Below are positions 43,084 through 51,834 of a stretch of DNA of 64,000 bases, in pieces (the first letter of the stretch is position 1; each line of letters begins with the position of its first letter). Source of the DNA: Alloacidobacterium sp035547425 (GTDB taxonomy: Bacteria > Acidobacteriota > Terriglobia > Terriglobales > Acidobacteriaceae). The translations under genes were made by a program, and so were the position numbers. The stretch covers positions 80,461 through 144,460 of the forward strand of contig DASZUU010000008.1 of assembly GCA_035547425.1 (NCBI GenBank), read 5' to 3'. The notes under the pieces are model-generated. The model was not told where the DNA came from and did not search any database. It was given only the letters and a program-made list of their open reading frames with translations.

Positions 43084-44868
43084 ATGCCCGACTACATTTA
43101 CCTTCTGGAAAATCGTCTCTCGCCCGCCCAACAGAAAGCAATCGAACAGGTTCGTGAAGCTGCCCGGGCTGCCGGAATGACGGTATTCCTCACCGGTGGT
43201 GCGGTCCGCGATCTTTCTATCGGATCGACCGTACGCGACCTTGATTTCACGGTTCAGGGAAATGCCGCTAAGTTAAAGAAAACGTTGGAAAAATCCGGTG
43301 CAAAGCTATGGGGCGAGCATGAGCCGTCCCGTACACTTTTCTTCTGGTTCCCCGGCAGTGTCCGCGTCGAGGTTTCGAGCGCCCGCCGCGAGGAATATCC
43401 CAAGCCCGGCAAGCCTGTTTATCACTGGGCTCCAATCCTTGAGGACCTGCGCCGCCGCGACTTTACAGCGAACGCCATGGCAATCTCCCTCAACGAGGGT
43501 TCCTGTGGCCTGCTCCTCGATCCGCTGAACGGCATGGCAGACCTGGAGACACGCCATCTTCGTCTGGTAAGTGCTTACGGCTTCATTGAAGACCCTTCCC
43601 GCCTCCTCCGCGCCACGCGACTGAAGTCGCGGCTGGGATGGGAGCTGGACGAGCGTACGCAGGCCCGGTACGAAAATGCCAGGAGCGAAGGCTTGATCGA
43701 TTCGGTCGCTCCTCACCTGAAGGGATACGAACTGGAAGAGATCGGTCACGAAGAAGATGGCCTCCGCGCATTAAAGGCGCTGGAATCCGAAGGCTGGATG
43801 AAGCATATCTGTCCCGCATGGACCGTCTCCAAGGTCGACATCCACGGACTCGAGCATCTGCGGGAAAACTACTATCAGCTTCTGATTCAGGGCGTACAGC
43901 CCGATCTGTCCGCCGCGCAAATGGAACTGCTGACTGCGAAAATGCAGCCAAAAGATATAGCGGGACTCAAGAAGACTTTCATTCGTCCCGGCTTTGTGGA
44001 GCAGTGGAACCATCTCGATGCCGAAACGAAGGAATTCGCCAGGGTTTTCACCGCGAAGGAAAACTCCGCGGCATCCGCAACCTGGAAGCTGCTGACTTCG
44101 TATCAGCCTGAGCCTATCCTGTGGCTCGCGCATACGGGTAAAGGCGCTGCCATACAGAATAAGTTCAAGAACTTCTTTACGGTTTGGCCGGAAGCTCGGC
44201 AGAAAATCCCCGTGGCCCTCATGCTCGAGATGCGCATTACGCCGGAGATTGAGCGCTACGACGAATTGCTTCGTGAGCTGTTTTTCCAGCTGATCGACGG
44301 AAAGCTGCAGACCGAAGAAGAGATGCGTGCTTTCCTCGAGCCGTATTCGCCACCCGCTCCGCCTCCGCCGGTCACCATTCGCCGCTCACGCAAGAAAGCT
44401 GCTGAGCCGAAGATCAAGACGGAGAAGATTACCGATGAAGATGGAGACGAGGAGTTGATTCCAAACGTCGACGATCTCGATCTTGAAGCGGATGAAGATA
44501 TGGACGGCGAGGGCGACGACGAAGAAGCAGAAGAAATAGCCAAGCCGGTTGCCAAAACAAAACCCGCAGCCGTTCCACCTGCTCCAGCTAAAAAGGCCGC
44601 AGCGGCGACAGAAGCACCTGCGAAACCTCAGCCGCAGAAACCTGCCGGCAAAACAGCAGCTAAGCCGGTTGCTGCCAGGAAGCCAGCTCCGGCCAAAAAG
44701 GCTGTTCACGCAACCCCGGCGAAGAAAACTGCAGCGAAGAAGCAGCCGGCCAAGCCGGTAAAGAAAGTTGCTCCTAAAAAGGCGGCTCCAAAACCGAAAC
44801 CGGCAGCTAAAAAAGCCGCACCAAAGAGCGCGAAACCGACCAAAAAGGCGGCAAAGAAGAAGCACTGA
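43084..44868 (+). CDS. tRNA nucleotidyltransferase/poly(A) polymerase-like protein with acidic linker and histone H1-like tail
   Basis: The protein is 594 residues. Residues about 30-430 are a class II nucleotidyltransferase with the head motif GGAVRD and catalytic DLD (TVRDLDFTV). RRRDFTANAM and DPSRLLRATR are the family's RNA-binding signatures. Residues about 449-487 are strongly acidic (Asp/Glu). From about 488 to the end comes a Lys/Ala/Pro repeat tail with KKAA-type units. A CCA-adding or poly(A) function cannot be separated by eye. The tail is long and resembles bacterial histone H1-like proteins; it may bind RNA or DNA. AAGG lies upstream of the ATG. Confidence 0.8.
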   Translation: MPDYIYLLENRLSPAQQKAIEQVREAARAAGMTVFLTGGAVRDLSIGSTVRDLDFTVQGNAAKLKKTLEKSGAKLWGEHEPSRTLFFWFPGSVRVEVSSARREEYPKPGKPVYHWAPILEDLRRRDFTANAMAISLNEGSCGLLLDPLNGMADLETRHLRLVSAYGFIEDPSRLLRATRLKSRLGWELDERTQARYENARSEGLIDSVAPHLKGYELEEIGHEEDGLRALKALESEGWMKHICPAWTVSKVDIHGLEHLRENYYQLLIQGVQPDLSAAQMELLTAKMQPKDIAGLKKTFIRPGFVEQWNHLDAETKEFARVFTAKENSAASATWKLLTSYQPEPILWLAHTGKGAAIQNKFKNFFTVWPEARQKIPVALMLEMRITPEIERYDELLRELFFQLIDGKLQTEEEMRAFLEPYSPPAPPPPVTIRRSRKKAAEPKIKTEKITDEDGDEELIPNVDDLDLEADEDMDGEGDDEEAEEIAKPVAKTKPAAVPPAPAKKAAAATEAPAKPQPQKPAGKTAAKPVAARKPAPAKKAVHATPAKKTAAKKQPAKPVKKVAPKKAAPKPKPAAKKAAPKSAKPTKKAAKKKH

Positions 44869-44925
44869 AATCAAGGCTGCCTCGTGCTATCGTCGTAAGC
44901 AACTTCCCGCACGGGGTACGACAGC

Positions 44926-46371
44926 ATGTCAGGCGGCTTTTCTTCTGGTTGTAGCTGTATCCGTATCGCAGCTTTTGCGTTGATCCTCAGCGCCTTTTCG
45001 GCTTTTGCCCAACCCTCCATCCATCATGATGACCGGCTGGAAGGCGCGTACACCTTTGAGCGCGGGGGCTGGACGTATGTCCATCTCGAAGGCACGCCTG
45101 ACCAGATCGGCTATCAGCACGGCTATCTGCTGGCGCCGCAAATAGAAGACGCCTACCACGTCTTTAAGCTGGAAGATGAGCACGATACGCAGCGTGACTG
45201 GGTCTTCTACCGCAATGCAGCCCAAACCATCCTTTGGCCTCACATAGATCCTGAGTACCAGCAGGAGCTTTCCGGCATAGCTGAAGGCGTACAGGCAAAA
45301 GGCATCCACCTTGATGTCTGGGACATCGTGGCCATCAATGCCACTATGGAACTGTCCGAATACTACGTTCCCTGGCTGAACAAGCAGCAGCACGCGCAGA
45401 ATGCTCCGAAGATCGACGCACCCGGCAACTGCAGTGCGTTCATCGCCACCGGCAGTTATACCAAAGACGGTAAGATCGTCATCGCCCACAACAATTGGAG
45501 CTCTTACGCGCAGGGCTCTCGCTGGACCATCATCTTCGACATCCATCCGGCAAAAGGGCACAGCATTCTGATGGATGGCGTGCCCGGCATGATTACCAGC
45601 AATGACGATTTCGGCATCAACGATGCCGGCATCATGTTGAGCGAGACGACCATCAGCAGCTTCGAGGGTTGGAACTCAGACGGCAAGCCGACTTTCATGC
45701 GGTCGCGCAAAGCCCTGCAATATGCCGGCTCGATTGACGATGTAGTAGCCACCATGCGCGACGGCAATAATGGCGGCTACGCCAACGATTGGCTGATCGG
45801 CGACCGCAAGACCGGCGAAATTGCCTACTTGGAGCTGGGCCTCAAGAACACGCCGCTCTGGCGCACGAAAGACGGCTACTTCGTCAGCTCAAATTTCGCT
45901 CGCGATCCAAAGCTCATTAAGGAAGAAACCAGCGGCTTTGATTACAACGATCTTTCCACATCTCCGAATGCGCGGCGCGTGCGGTGGGAGCAGGAGATGG
46001 CTTCGCACAAAGGCAAGATCGATGCCGCTGCAGCCGAACAGTTTCTTGCCGACCACCAAGATAGCTATCTCAAGAAAGAGCAGGCCGATCAGCGCAGCCT
46101 CTGCGGTCATGTCGATACCGTTAAAGAAGGCATCCCGTTGTGGGATTGGGCTCCCTACTACCCCGGTGGCGCTGTGCAGGGCAAAGTGACCACCAGCGAT
46201 ATGGCCGCGCAGATGAGCCTCATCGCCCATGCCGGCCACCCCTGCGGAGAAGATTTCCTGGCTGCGCCCTTTCTGGCAGCGCATCCTGAATATCTCTGGA
46301 TGAAGCCGATTCTGCGCGACATGAAAGCAGGTCCGTGGACAACCTTTAAGACAGGCGAAAAGCAGAATTGA
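44926..46371 (+). CDS. Exported C45-type/phospholipase B-like Ntn hydrolase
   Basis: The protein is 481 residues. A signal peptide (IAAFALILSAFSAFAQ) precedes a domain with the Ntn-type nucleophile Cys169 in PGNCSAFIATG, followed by the IVIAHNNW strand. This pattern fits the C45/acyl-CoA:6-APA acyltransferase and phospholipase B-like families, which self-process at that Cys. Substrates range from penicillin-like amides to N-acyl compounds and phospholipids; none can be chosen here. Only 9 bp separate it from the class III aminotransferase gene, suggesting amide release followed by transamination (inference). Confidence 0.75.
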   Translation: MSGGFSSGCSCIRIAAFALILSAFSAFAQPSIHHDDRLEGAYTFERGGWTYVHLEGTPDQIGYQHGYLLAPQIEDAYHVFKLEDEHDTQRDWVFYRNAAQTILWPHIDPEYQQELSGIAEGVQAKGIHLDVWDIVAINATMELSEYYVPWLNKQQHAQNAPKIDAPGNCSAFIATGSYTKDGKIVIAHNNWSSYAQGSRWTIIFDIHPAKGHSILMDGVPGMITSNDDFGINDAGIMLSETTISSFEGWNSDGKPTFMRSRKALQYAGSIDDVVATMRDGNNGGYANDWLIGDRKTGEIAYLELGLKNTPLWRTKDGYFVSSNFARDPKLIKEETSGFDYNDLSTSPNARRVRWEQEMASHKGKIDAAAAEQFLADHQDSYLKKEQADQRSLCGHVDTVKEGIPLWDWAPYYPGGAVQGKVTTSDMAAQMSLIAHAGHPCGEDFLAAPFLAAHPEYLWMKPILRDMKAGPWTTFKTGEKQN

Positions 46372-46380
46372 GGTGCGGTC

Positions 46381-47706
46381 ATGGTCGATGTTGTTCAAAC
46401 CACAAAAGAGCTGAATTATGGGACCTGGCGTCTTCAGAAAGGCTGGACGCCGCTGCACATCGTCGATGCCGAGGGCTGCTACATCATCGATGCAGCAGGG
46501 AAGCGGTATTTAGATTTCTCCTCGCAGCTGATGTGCGTCAATCTCGGTCATAAAAATCCTGCTGTAATCAATGCTATCGCCGAGCAGGCACAGACGCTGC
46601 CTTATGCCATGCCTGGGTATGCCACCACAGCGCGCGCCGAGCTCAGTGCTGCTCTTACCGAAGTCTTGCCCGAGGGGCTGACAAAATATTTCTTTACCAC
46701 CTCCGGTACAGAAGCCAATGAAGCTGCCTTCAAGATTGCGCGTATGTATACCGGAAAATCAAAGATCATCTCGCGCTATCGCTCCTATCACGGCTCAACC
46801 ACCGGCTCAATCTCTGCAACCGGAGGCGCGCGGCGCTGGGCAGCAGAACCATCCGGCACAGGACGGGATTTTGTCTTTTCACCGGAAGTAAATTGCTATG
46901 ATTGTGTGTTGAAGCATACCTATCCGCAATGCGGTGTGGCCTGCGCTGATTATCTTGAGCACATCATCGAGAATGAACAAAATGTAGCCGCTGTGATCGT
47001 CGAGCCGATTGTGGGCACCAACGGCGTGCTTGTTCCCCCGCCGGAATACATGCCGAAGCTGCGCGCTTTATGTGATCGCCATAATGTACTTCTCATCGCA
47101 GATGAAGTCATGACCGGATGGGGACGCACCGGCAAATGGTTCGCCATGGATCACTGGAACGTAAAGCCGGATATTCTGACCACAGCGAAGGGAATCACTT
47201 CCGCTTACGTGCCGCTTGGCCTGTGCGCTACGACAGAGAAGATCGCCGCCTACTTCGACGATCATTACTTCGCCCATGGACACACCTATGAGGCGCATCC
47301 GATGACCCTGAAACCGGCAGTTGCCACCATTGCAGAAATGAAGCGGCTGAACCTGGTAGAACGCGCTGCGGCGCTGGATCCGTATATGCGCGCAAAACTT
47401 CTTGCATTAAAACAGAAGCACATTTCGATAGGCGATTTTCGCGGCAAGGGTCTTTTCTGGGCGGTAGATCTGGTAAAGAATCGCGCTACCAAAAAGCCAT
47501 TCAACACCATGTTCGACAAGGTGAGCGGCAAATCGCTCGTCGTGGATCAAATAGCCGCGCAGATGATGAAGCTAGGAGTCACACAACAGGCTTGGGTGAG
47601 CCATCTTGTGATTGCTCCCCCATTGATTATTCAGCAGGAAGAGATCGATCAGGGAATTGCCGCAATGGATGAAGCGCTGGCCATTGCCGATGCGCTTGTA
47701 GAGTAG
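46381..47706 (+). CDS. Class III PLP-dependent aminotransferase
   Basis: The protein is 441 residues. Family markers are TTSGTEANEAAFKIAR, the YHGSTTGSISATGG phosphate region, the ADEVMTGWGRTG Asp that contacts the pyridine and the PLP lysine in TTAKGITSAYVPLG. This group includes omega-amino-acid and taurine/beta-alanine:pyruvate aminotransferases. GAGGTG precedes the ATG. It is coupled to the upstream Ntn hydrolase, so the amino donor may be the amine released by it (inference). Confidence 0.87.
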   Translation: MVDVVQTTKELNYGTWRLQKGWTPLHIVDAEGCYIIDAAGKRYLDFSSQLMCVNLGHKNPAVINAIAEQAQTLPYAMPGYATTARAELSAALTEVLPEGLTKYFFTTSGTEANEAAFKIARMYTGKSKIISRYRSYHGSTTGSISATGGARRWAAEPSGTGRDFVFSPEVNCYDCVLKHTYPQCGVACADYLEHIIENEQNVAAVIVEPIVGTNGVLVPPPEYMPKLRALCDRHNVLLIADEVMTGWGRTGKWFAMDHWNVKPDILTTAKGITSAYVPLGLCATTEKIAAYFDDHYFAHGHTYEAHPMTLKPAVATIAEMKRLNLVERAAALDPYMRAKLLALKQKHISIGDFRGKGLFWAVDLVKNRATKKPFNTMFDKVSGKSLVVDQIAAQMMKLGVTQQAWVSHLVIAPPLIIQQEEIDQGIAAMDEALAIADALVE

Positions 47707-47774
47707 CTGTGGATTTGTTGTCTTGCGCGCCGGCTTGCCTTCTGCAACACTGGCTTCAGCGTGTTGTTTCGCCT

Positions 47775-48056
47775 ATGGTTCGTCATTATCTGGTCAAAGG
47801 TCGGGTGCAAGGTGTGGGGTTTCGCTGGTATGTACATCGCGAAGCGGCTGCGCTCGGTTTGCATGGCTGGGTGCGTAATACCGAGGATGGACACGTGGAA
47901 GTCGTCGCTGCGGGTGAGCCGGAGGATTTAGCATCTCTGCGCGCTGCATTAGACCGCGGATCTCGCGGCAGTCGCGTCGACCTGGTCATCGAGCATATGC
48001 TCGATGATTCGGAAGGCAAAGATTTAGGACCATTTCAGATTGAAGGAGCCTGGTAA
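47775..48056 (+). CDS. acyP: Acylphosphatase
   Basis: This 93-residue enzyme hydrolyses acyl-phosphates. The signature GRVQGVGFRWYV contains the phosphate loop with its Arg, and the catalytic Asn is in GWVRNTEDGHVEV. The start ATG 47775 is chosen because it gives the usual MVRHYLVKGRVQG; a longer frame to 47709 is rejected. It lies 68 bp past the aminotransferase and 9 bp before apt. Confidence 0.9.
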   Translation: MVRHYLVKGRVQGVGFRWYVHREAAALGLHGWVRNTEDGHVEVVAAGEPEDLASLRAALDRGSRGSRVDLVIEHMLDDSEGKDLGPFQIEGAW

Positions 48057-48065
48057 TACCAGCTT

Positions 48066-48605
48066 ATGAGCCACTCGTTTGATTGCGAGCCGTTAAAGGC
48101 GCTTGTCCGTACTGTTCCTGATTTCCCAAAGCCGGGAATTCTTTTCTATGACATCACCACCTTGCTCAAGGACAAAATCGGCTTCGCGCAACTGATCGAT
48201 GCGCTCGCCTCCCATTACATTGGTCGAGAAATCGATCTCGTGCTCGGTATTGAAGCGCGCGGGTTTATTTTTGGTCCGGCTCTTGCTTACCGCTTGAATG
48301 CTGGCTTCGTGCCGGTTCGCAAGCCACGCAAGCTGCCCGCGGAAGTGGCGCGCGTGACCTATGATCTTGAATATGGAACCGATTCACTGGAAATCCACCT
48401 CGATGCCATCGAACCGGGCCAGAATGTCGTAATCGTCGATGATCTGCTCGCTACCGGCGGAACGATGGAGGCAACGGTCAAGCTGGTGCAGCAATTGGGC
48501 GGGCATATATCGGGGCTCGGTTTTGCGGTCGAGCTCGATTTTCTGAAAGGCCGCGAGAAATTTAAAGAGTTCGATGTGTTCAGCCTTTTGCATTACAGCG
48601 AATAG
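48066..48605 (+). CDS. apt: Adenine phosphoribosyltransferase
   Basis: This 179-residue purine-salvage enzyme converts adenine and PRPP to AMP. The family start LKALVRTVPDFPKPGILFYDITTLL, the ARGFIFGPALAYRL strand and the PRPP loop VVIVDDLLATGGTMEAT are all present. It is followed by a hairpin at 48614-48645, its likely 3' end. Co-transcription with acylphosphatase is likely. Confidence 0.95.
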   Translation: MSHSFDCEPLKALVRTVPDFPKPGILFYDITTLLKDKIGFAQLIDALASHYIGREIDLVLGIEARGFIFGPALAYRLNAGFVPVRKPRKLPAEVARVTYDLEYGTDSLEIHLDAIEPGQNVVIVDDLLATGGTMEATVKLVQQLGGHISGLGFAVELDFLKGREKFKEFDVFSLLHYSE

Positions 48606-48613
48606 GCGGCTTC

Positions 48614-48645
48614 AGCGATGCGTGAGCTAAAACTCGCGCATCGCT
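48614..48645. terminator. Hairpin between apt and the small membrane protein gene
   Basis: A 13-bp stem (AGCGATGCGTGAG / CTCGCGCATCGCT, with one G-U pair) has a 6-nt loop and lies between convergent genes. There is no T-tract. Confidence 0.6.
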
Positions 48646-48652
48646 CCTACCT

Positions 48653-48796
48653 TTAGGATCGTCCTCGCACAAAGTGCAGAATGATCGAAATCACTGCAAA
48701 AATCAGTAGCAGATGAATCAGAAATCCTGCTGTGTGGAATACAACAAAACCACCAATCCAGGCCAATACCAGAATCAACGCAAGAATTAAAAACAT
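48653..48796 (-). CDS. Small lmo0937/DUF5670-like membrane protein
   Basis: This 47-residue protein is two hydrophobic helices: MFLILALILVLAWIGGFVVF, then the GFLIHLLLIFAVISIILHF helix and a basic end RGRS. The pattern of a Leu/Ile first helix, a turn and a GxxIHxLL second helix is that of the lmo0937 family, whose role is unknown. AGGAGGAGAGG immediately before the ATG is a strong ribosome-binding site. It is too short for most ORF cut-offs but well supported. Confidence 0.8.
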   Translation of the reverse strand: MFLILALILVLAWIGGFVVFHTAGFLIHLLLIFAVISIILHFVRGRS

Positions 48797-48910
48797 CCTC
48801 TCCTCCTAATTTATTGACAGACCTACACTGAGATGCAGTTCAGCGCCTTTGCGTTTTTTGCGGAAACGTAAGTTGCATGAATAGGATGCGGGCAAATAAC
48901 ATAACGCCCA

Positions 48911-49876
48911 ATGCGCCATTCTGTTTTATCTGCCTTGCTGATCGCCGGTTGTTTGATGCTTGCGCCTGCGCGCGCCCAGGTATTGCAGAGCATGAACTAT
49001 GATGACGAGCTGCGGCATGCCCGGTCACTGCTCGCCGGAAATACTCCAACCGATATTTCCCACCACATCCACTACGATGTGAAATTTTACGACGCACAAG
49101 GGCACGAGAGTACAGCCACGTATGACATTTATCGGGATCCGATCCTCTATGATCGCGTGGATATCAAAGCTCCAAGTTATCAATCGACCCTGATTCGTAA
49201 TCTGCGGGACAACAAGGAATGGCGCCAGGTCACGGGTGAAAAACCTTTGAAGCTTGTTGATTTGGACCAGGCGCTCGATGAGCCGCATTCTGCCATTCAA
49301 CGTTTTGCCAGTGAACCGGGATTGGTAGATCAGATGGAGCCGCAGGAGTTGGAACATATGCCGCTATTGTGCGCCAACGATAATGACGGTACAGCCATCT
49401 GCTTCGATCCCATGATTCACCTCTTTGCATACGCGCAGATGTTCAATCGGACCATCATGTACGATCAGTGGCTTCCCATAGGAACACATGTCGTTCCCGG
49501 TCATATCCGTATTTACCAGGAGAAGAAACTGCTTGTAGAGGCGACCGGTACGGTCGAGGCAATCAGGAAATTTCCGCCGCATTTGATGGAGTTACCCGAT
49601 ACTCCATCCCAGCCCGACCCGATAACGCTTCACAAATTTCTTCATTACAAGCCCATTGACCTGTCGGACACGCACTATGGAAATATTCAGGTTCGCGTCT
49701 GGGTCGATGAACAAGGCAAGATCACAAAAGAAGAAATCATCGATTCAGATGACAAGCACCTGAACGGCATTATCCATAAGTTTTTTCGGAATGCCGTGAT
49801 GCAGCCGCAAATGAAAGACGGTATCGCTGTACCATTCGACACCGTTATCAATCTTGAGTATTATCCGCGCCCATAG
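48911..49876 (+). CDS. Secreted protein with C-terminal TonB-like domain
   Basis: The protein is 321 residues. A signal peptide (SALLIAGCLMLAPARAQ) is followed by a middle region of unknown type. The C-terminal 75 residues resemble a TonB C-terminal domain (GNIQVRVWVDEQGKITKEEI, then FRNAVMQPQMKDGIAVPFDT). There is no N-terminal membrane anchor of TonB type and no proline-rich spacer, so it is not a normal TonB. Its stop abuts that of the convergent 87-residue gene. Role unknown. Confidence 0.65.
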   Translation: MRHSVLSALLIAGCLMLAPARAQVLQSMNYDDELRHARSLLAGNTPTDISHHIHYDVKFYDAQGHESTATYDIYRDPILYDRVDIKAPSYQSTLIRNLRDNKEWRQVTGEKPLKLVDLDQALDEPHSAIQRFASEPGLVDQMEPQELEHMPLLCANDNDGTAICFDPMIHLFAYAQMFNRTIMYDQWLPIGTHVVPGHIRIYQEKKLLVEATGTVEAIRKFPPHLMELPDTPSQPDPITLHKFLHYKPIDLSDTHYGNIQVRVWVDEQGKITKEEIIDSDDKHLNGIIHKFFRNAVMQPQMKDGIAVPFDTVINLEYYPRP

Positions 49877-50140
49877 CTATTCGCTTTCAGTCACTCGCAG
49901 TTTTTCATTTGTTTTCAAATAGCCTTTTCGCCGAAACCAATCCTCCATCGCCACAAGCAATTGATCCAGAGGAACCCGATATCCGGCTTCGAGCCATCCA
50001 TCCGCAATGGGCAATGTGTCATCGAAAACCGCGTCATTGGTGAAATTGCGCATGGCAAAGTTGTCGATCCATTGAATCGGGCACAGGCGAATTTCCCCGT
50101 CTTCTGCGACGCTCTCTACGCGAAGTTTCCGGATGAACAT
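49877..50140 (-). CDS. Small conserved-looking protein downstream of pckA
   Basis: The protein is 87 residues with no membrane or signal segments: LRVESVAEDGEIRLCPIQWIDNFAMRNF, then WLEAGYRVPLDQLLVAMEDWFRRKGYL. It begins 6 bp past the pckA stop on the same strand and may be co-transcribed. No ribosome-binding site is clear. Not recognised. Confidence 0.5.
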   Translation of the reverse strand: MFIRKLRVESVAEDGEIRLCPIQWIDNFAMRNFTNDAVFDDTLPIADGWLEAGYRVPLDQLLVAMEDWFRRKGYLKTNEKLRVTESE

Positions 50141-50146
50141 AGCAAA

Positions 50147-51733
50147 TCAGCGGTGCGCTTTCGGCCCCGCTTCGCGTATCTCTGCGGGCGCGTCGAATTT
50201 GGCGAAATTTTCCTCGAACTTCGCCGCCAGCAGTCGCGCCTGTTTGTCATACGCCTGTGTATCTGCCCAGGCATTACGCGGATTGAGTATTTCGTTTGGA
50301 GCATCGGGACACGATGCAGGAATCGATAAGCCGAAAGCATCTTCGACAAGGTACTCAGCCTTTGCCAACCGTCCATCCAACACTGCATGCACGATGGCGC
50401 GCGTATGTTTGAGGCTCATGCGCTTGCCGACGCCAAAGGCGCCGCCTGTCCATCCCGTATTCACCAGCCAGCATTGAGCATCATGCTCTCGCAGGCGCTT
50501 TCCCAACATTTCCGCGTAAACGCGCGGTGCCAGAGGCAGAAAAGGCGAACCAAAGCATGCAGAGAATTCCGGCACCGGTTCGCTTCCGAGGCCGGCCTCC
50601 GTTCCTGCCAGTTTGGCCGTGTATCCGGAAAGAAAGTGATACATCGCCTGTTCCGGCGTTAATTTTGCAATTGGCGGCAGCACGCCGAATGCATCGGCTG
50701 CCAGAAAAAGCACATTCCTGGGATGAGCTCCGATTCCAGGAATGACCGCATTCGCAATAAATTCAATGGGGTATGCTGCCCTGGTATTTTCCGTATAGCG
50801 AATATCGGAGTAATCCGGAACACCCGTGCGCGGATCGATCACAACATTTTCCAACACCGAGCCGAAACGAATTGCATGAAAAATCTGCGGCTCTTTTTCT
50901 TCCGACAGATCGACACATTTGGCATAGCAGCCGCCCTCGAAATTGAACACGCCATTCGGGCTCCAGCCATGCTCATCGTCGCCGATCAATCTTCGCAATG
51001 GATCAGCAGATAATGTCGTTTTCCCTGTTCCTGAGAGGCCGAAGAAAAGCGCCGTCTCTCCATTTGCGCCAATGTTGGCCGAGCAGTGCATTGGGAAAAC
51101 ATCTCGTTGCGGCAGCAGATAATTCATCACACCGAAGATGGACTTCTTCATCTCGCCTGCGTATTTTGTACCGCCGATCAGGATGATCTTCCGGGTAAAA
51201 TCCGCAAGGATAAATGTGCTTGATTTGGTTCCATCACGTTCCGGAACAGCTTCAAATTCGGGTGCTGCAATTACGGTAAACTCTGCGGCGTGATGGCGCA
51301 GCTCCGCCAGCTCAGGCCGTATAAAAAGCTGCTTTACAAAGAGCGCATGCCACGCATATTCGGCAATGATGGTGATAGGCAGCCTGTATTGCGGGTCAGC
51401 TCCGGCATAAAGATCCATCACATAAAGATCCCGCTCGGACATGTGCTTGATAACACGATCCAGCAACGCCTCGAATTTCACGGAATCGAAGCGCTGGTTT
51501 ACCTTGCCCCAATCGATGCGATTGCGGGTTTCCTCATCCTCTACCGTAAATTTATCTTTCGGAGAACGCCCTGTCCGGGCTCCCGTGAGAGCAACCAATG
51601 CGCCGTTCGCGGCCAGGCTGCCTTCGCCTCGCGCAATCGCTGCCTCTACAAGCTGCGGAGTGGATAAGTTTCGATGGACATGCGGTCCTTCAGTGAGAGT
51701 TTTGAACGTGGTTACCAATGTGGCAGCTCCCAT
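50147..51733 (-). CDS. pckA: Phosphoenolpyruvate carboxykinase (ATP)
   Basis: This 528-residue enzyme decarboxylates and phosphorylates oxaloacetate to PEP using ATP, the first step of gluconeogenesis. The kinase P-loop GLSGTGKTTLSADP and the following IGDDEHGW metal site are conserved. GARTGRSPKDKF and WLVNTGWTGG are also ATP-type signatures. AAGGAG lies upstream of the ATG. It is divergent from the epimerase-like gene. Confidence 0.95.
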   Translation of the reverse strand: MGAATLVTTFKTLTEGPHVHRNLSTPQLVEAAIARGEGSLAANGALVALTGARTGRSPKDKFTVEDEETRNRIDWGKVNQRFDSVKFEALLDRVIKHMSERDLYVMDLYAGADPQYRLPITIIAEYAWHALFVKQLFIRPELAELRHHAAEFTVIAAPEFEAVPERDGTKSSTFILADFTRKIILIGGTKYAGEMKKSIFGVMNYLLPQRDVFPMHCSANIGANGETALFFGLSGTGKTTLSADPLRRLIGDDEHGWSPNGVFNFEGGCYAKCVDLSEEKEPQIFHAIRFGSVLENVVIDPRTGVPDYSDIRYTENTRAAYPIEFIANAVIPGIGAHPRNVLFLAADAFGVLPPIAKLTPEQAMYHFLSGYTAKLAGTEAGLGSEPVPEFSACFGSPFLPLAPRVYAEMLGKRLREHDAQCWLVNTGWTGGAFGVGKRMSLKHTRAIVHAVLDGRLAKAEYLVEDAFGLSIPASCPDAPNEILNPRNAWADTQAYDKQARLLAAKFEENFAKFDAPAEIREAGPKAHR

Positions 51734-51834
51734 AGATTCGCTCCTTGGGCAAACCTTTTATTCTGCCATTGTCTAATAGATATGGCAAAGCCCGACATCT
51801 CTTACTGATAAGATGCCCCCATAGGAGTTACTGG

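Noticed and set aside
44548..44866. KKAA-rich DNA as a tandem-repeat artefact
   Set aside because: The codons vary between units and the frame stays open to a single stop, so it reads as genuine coding sequence.
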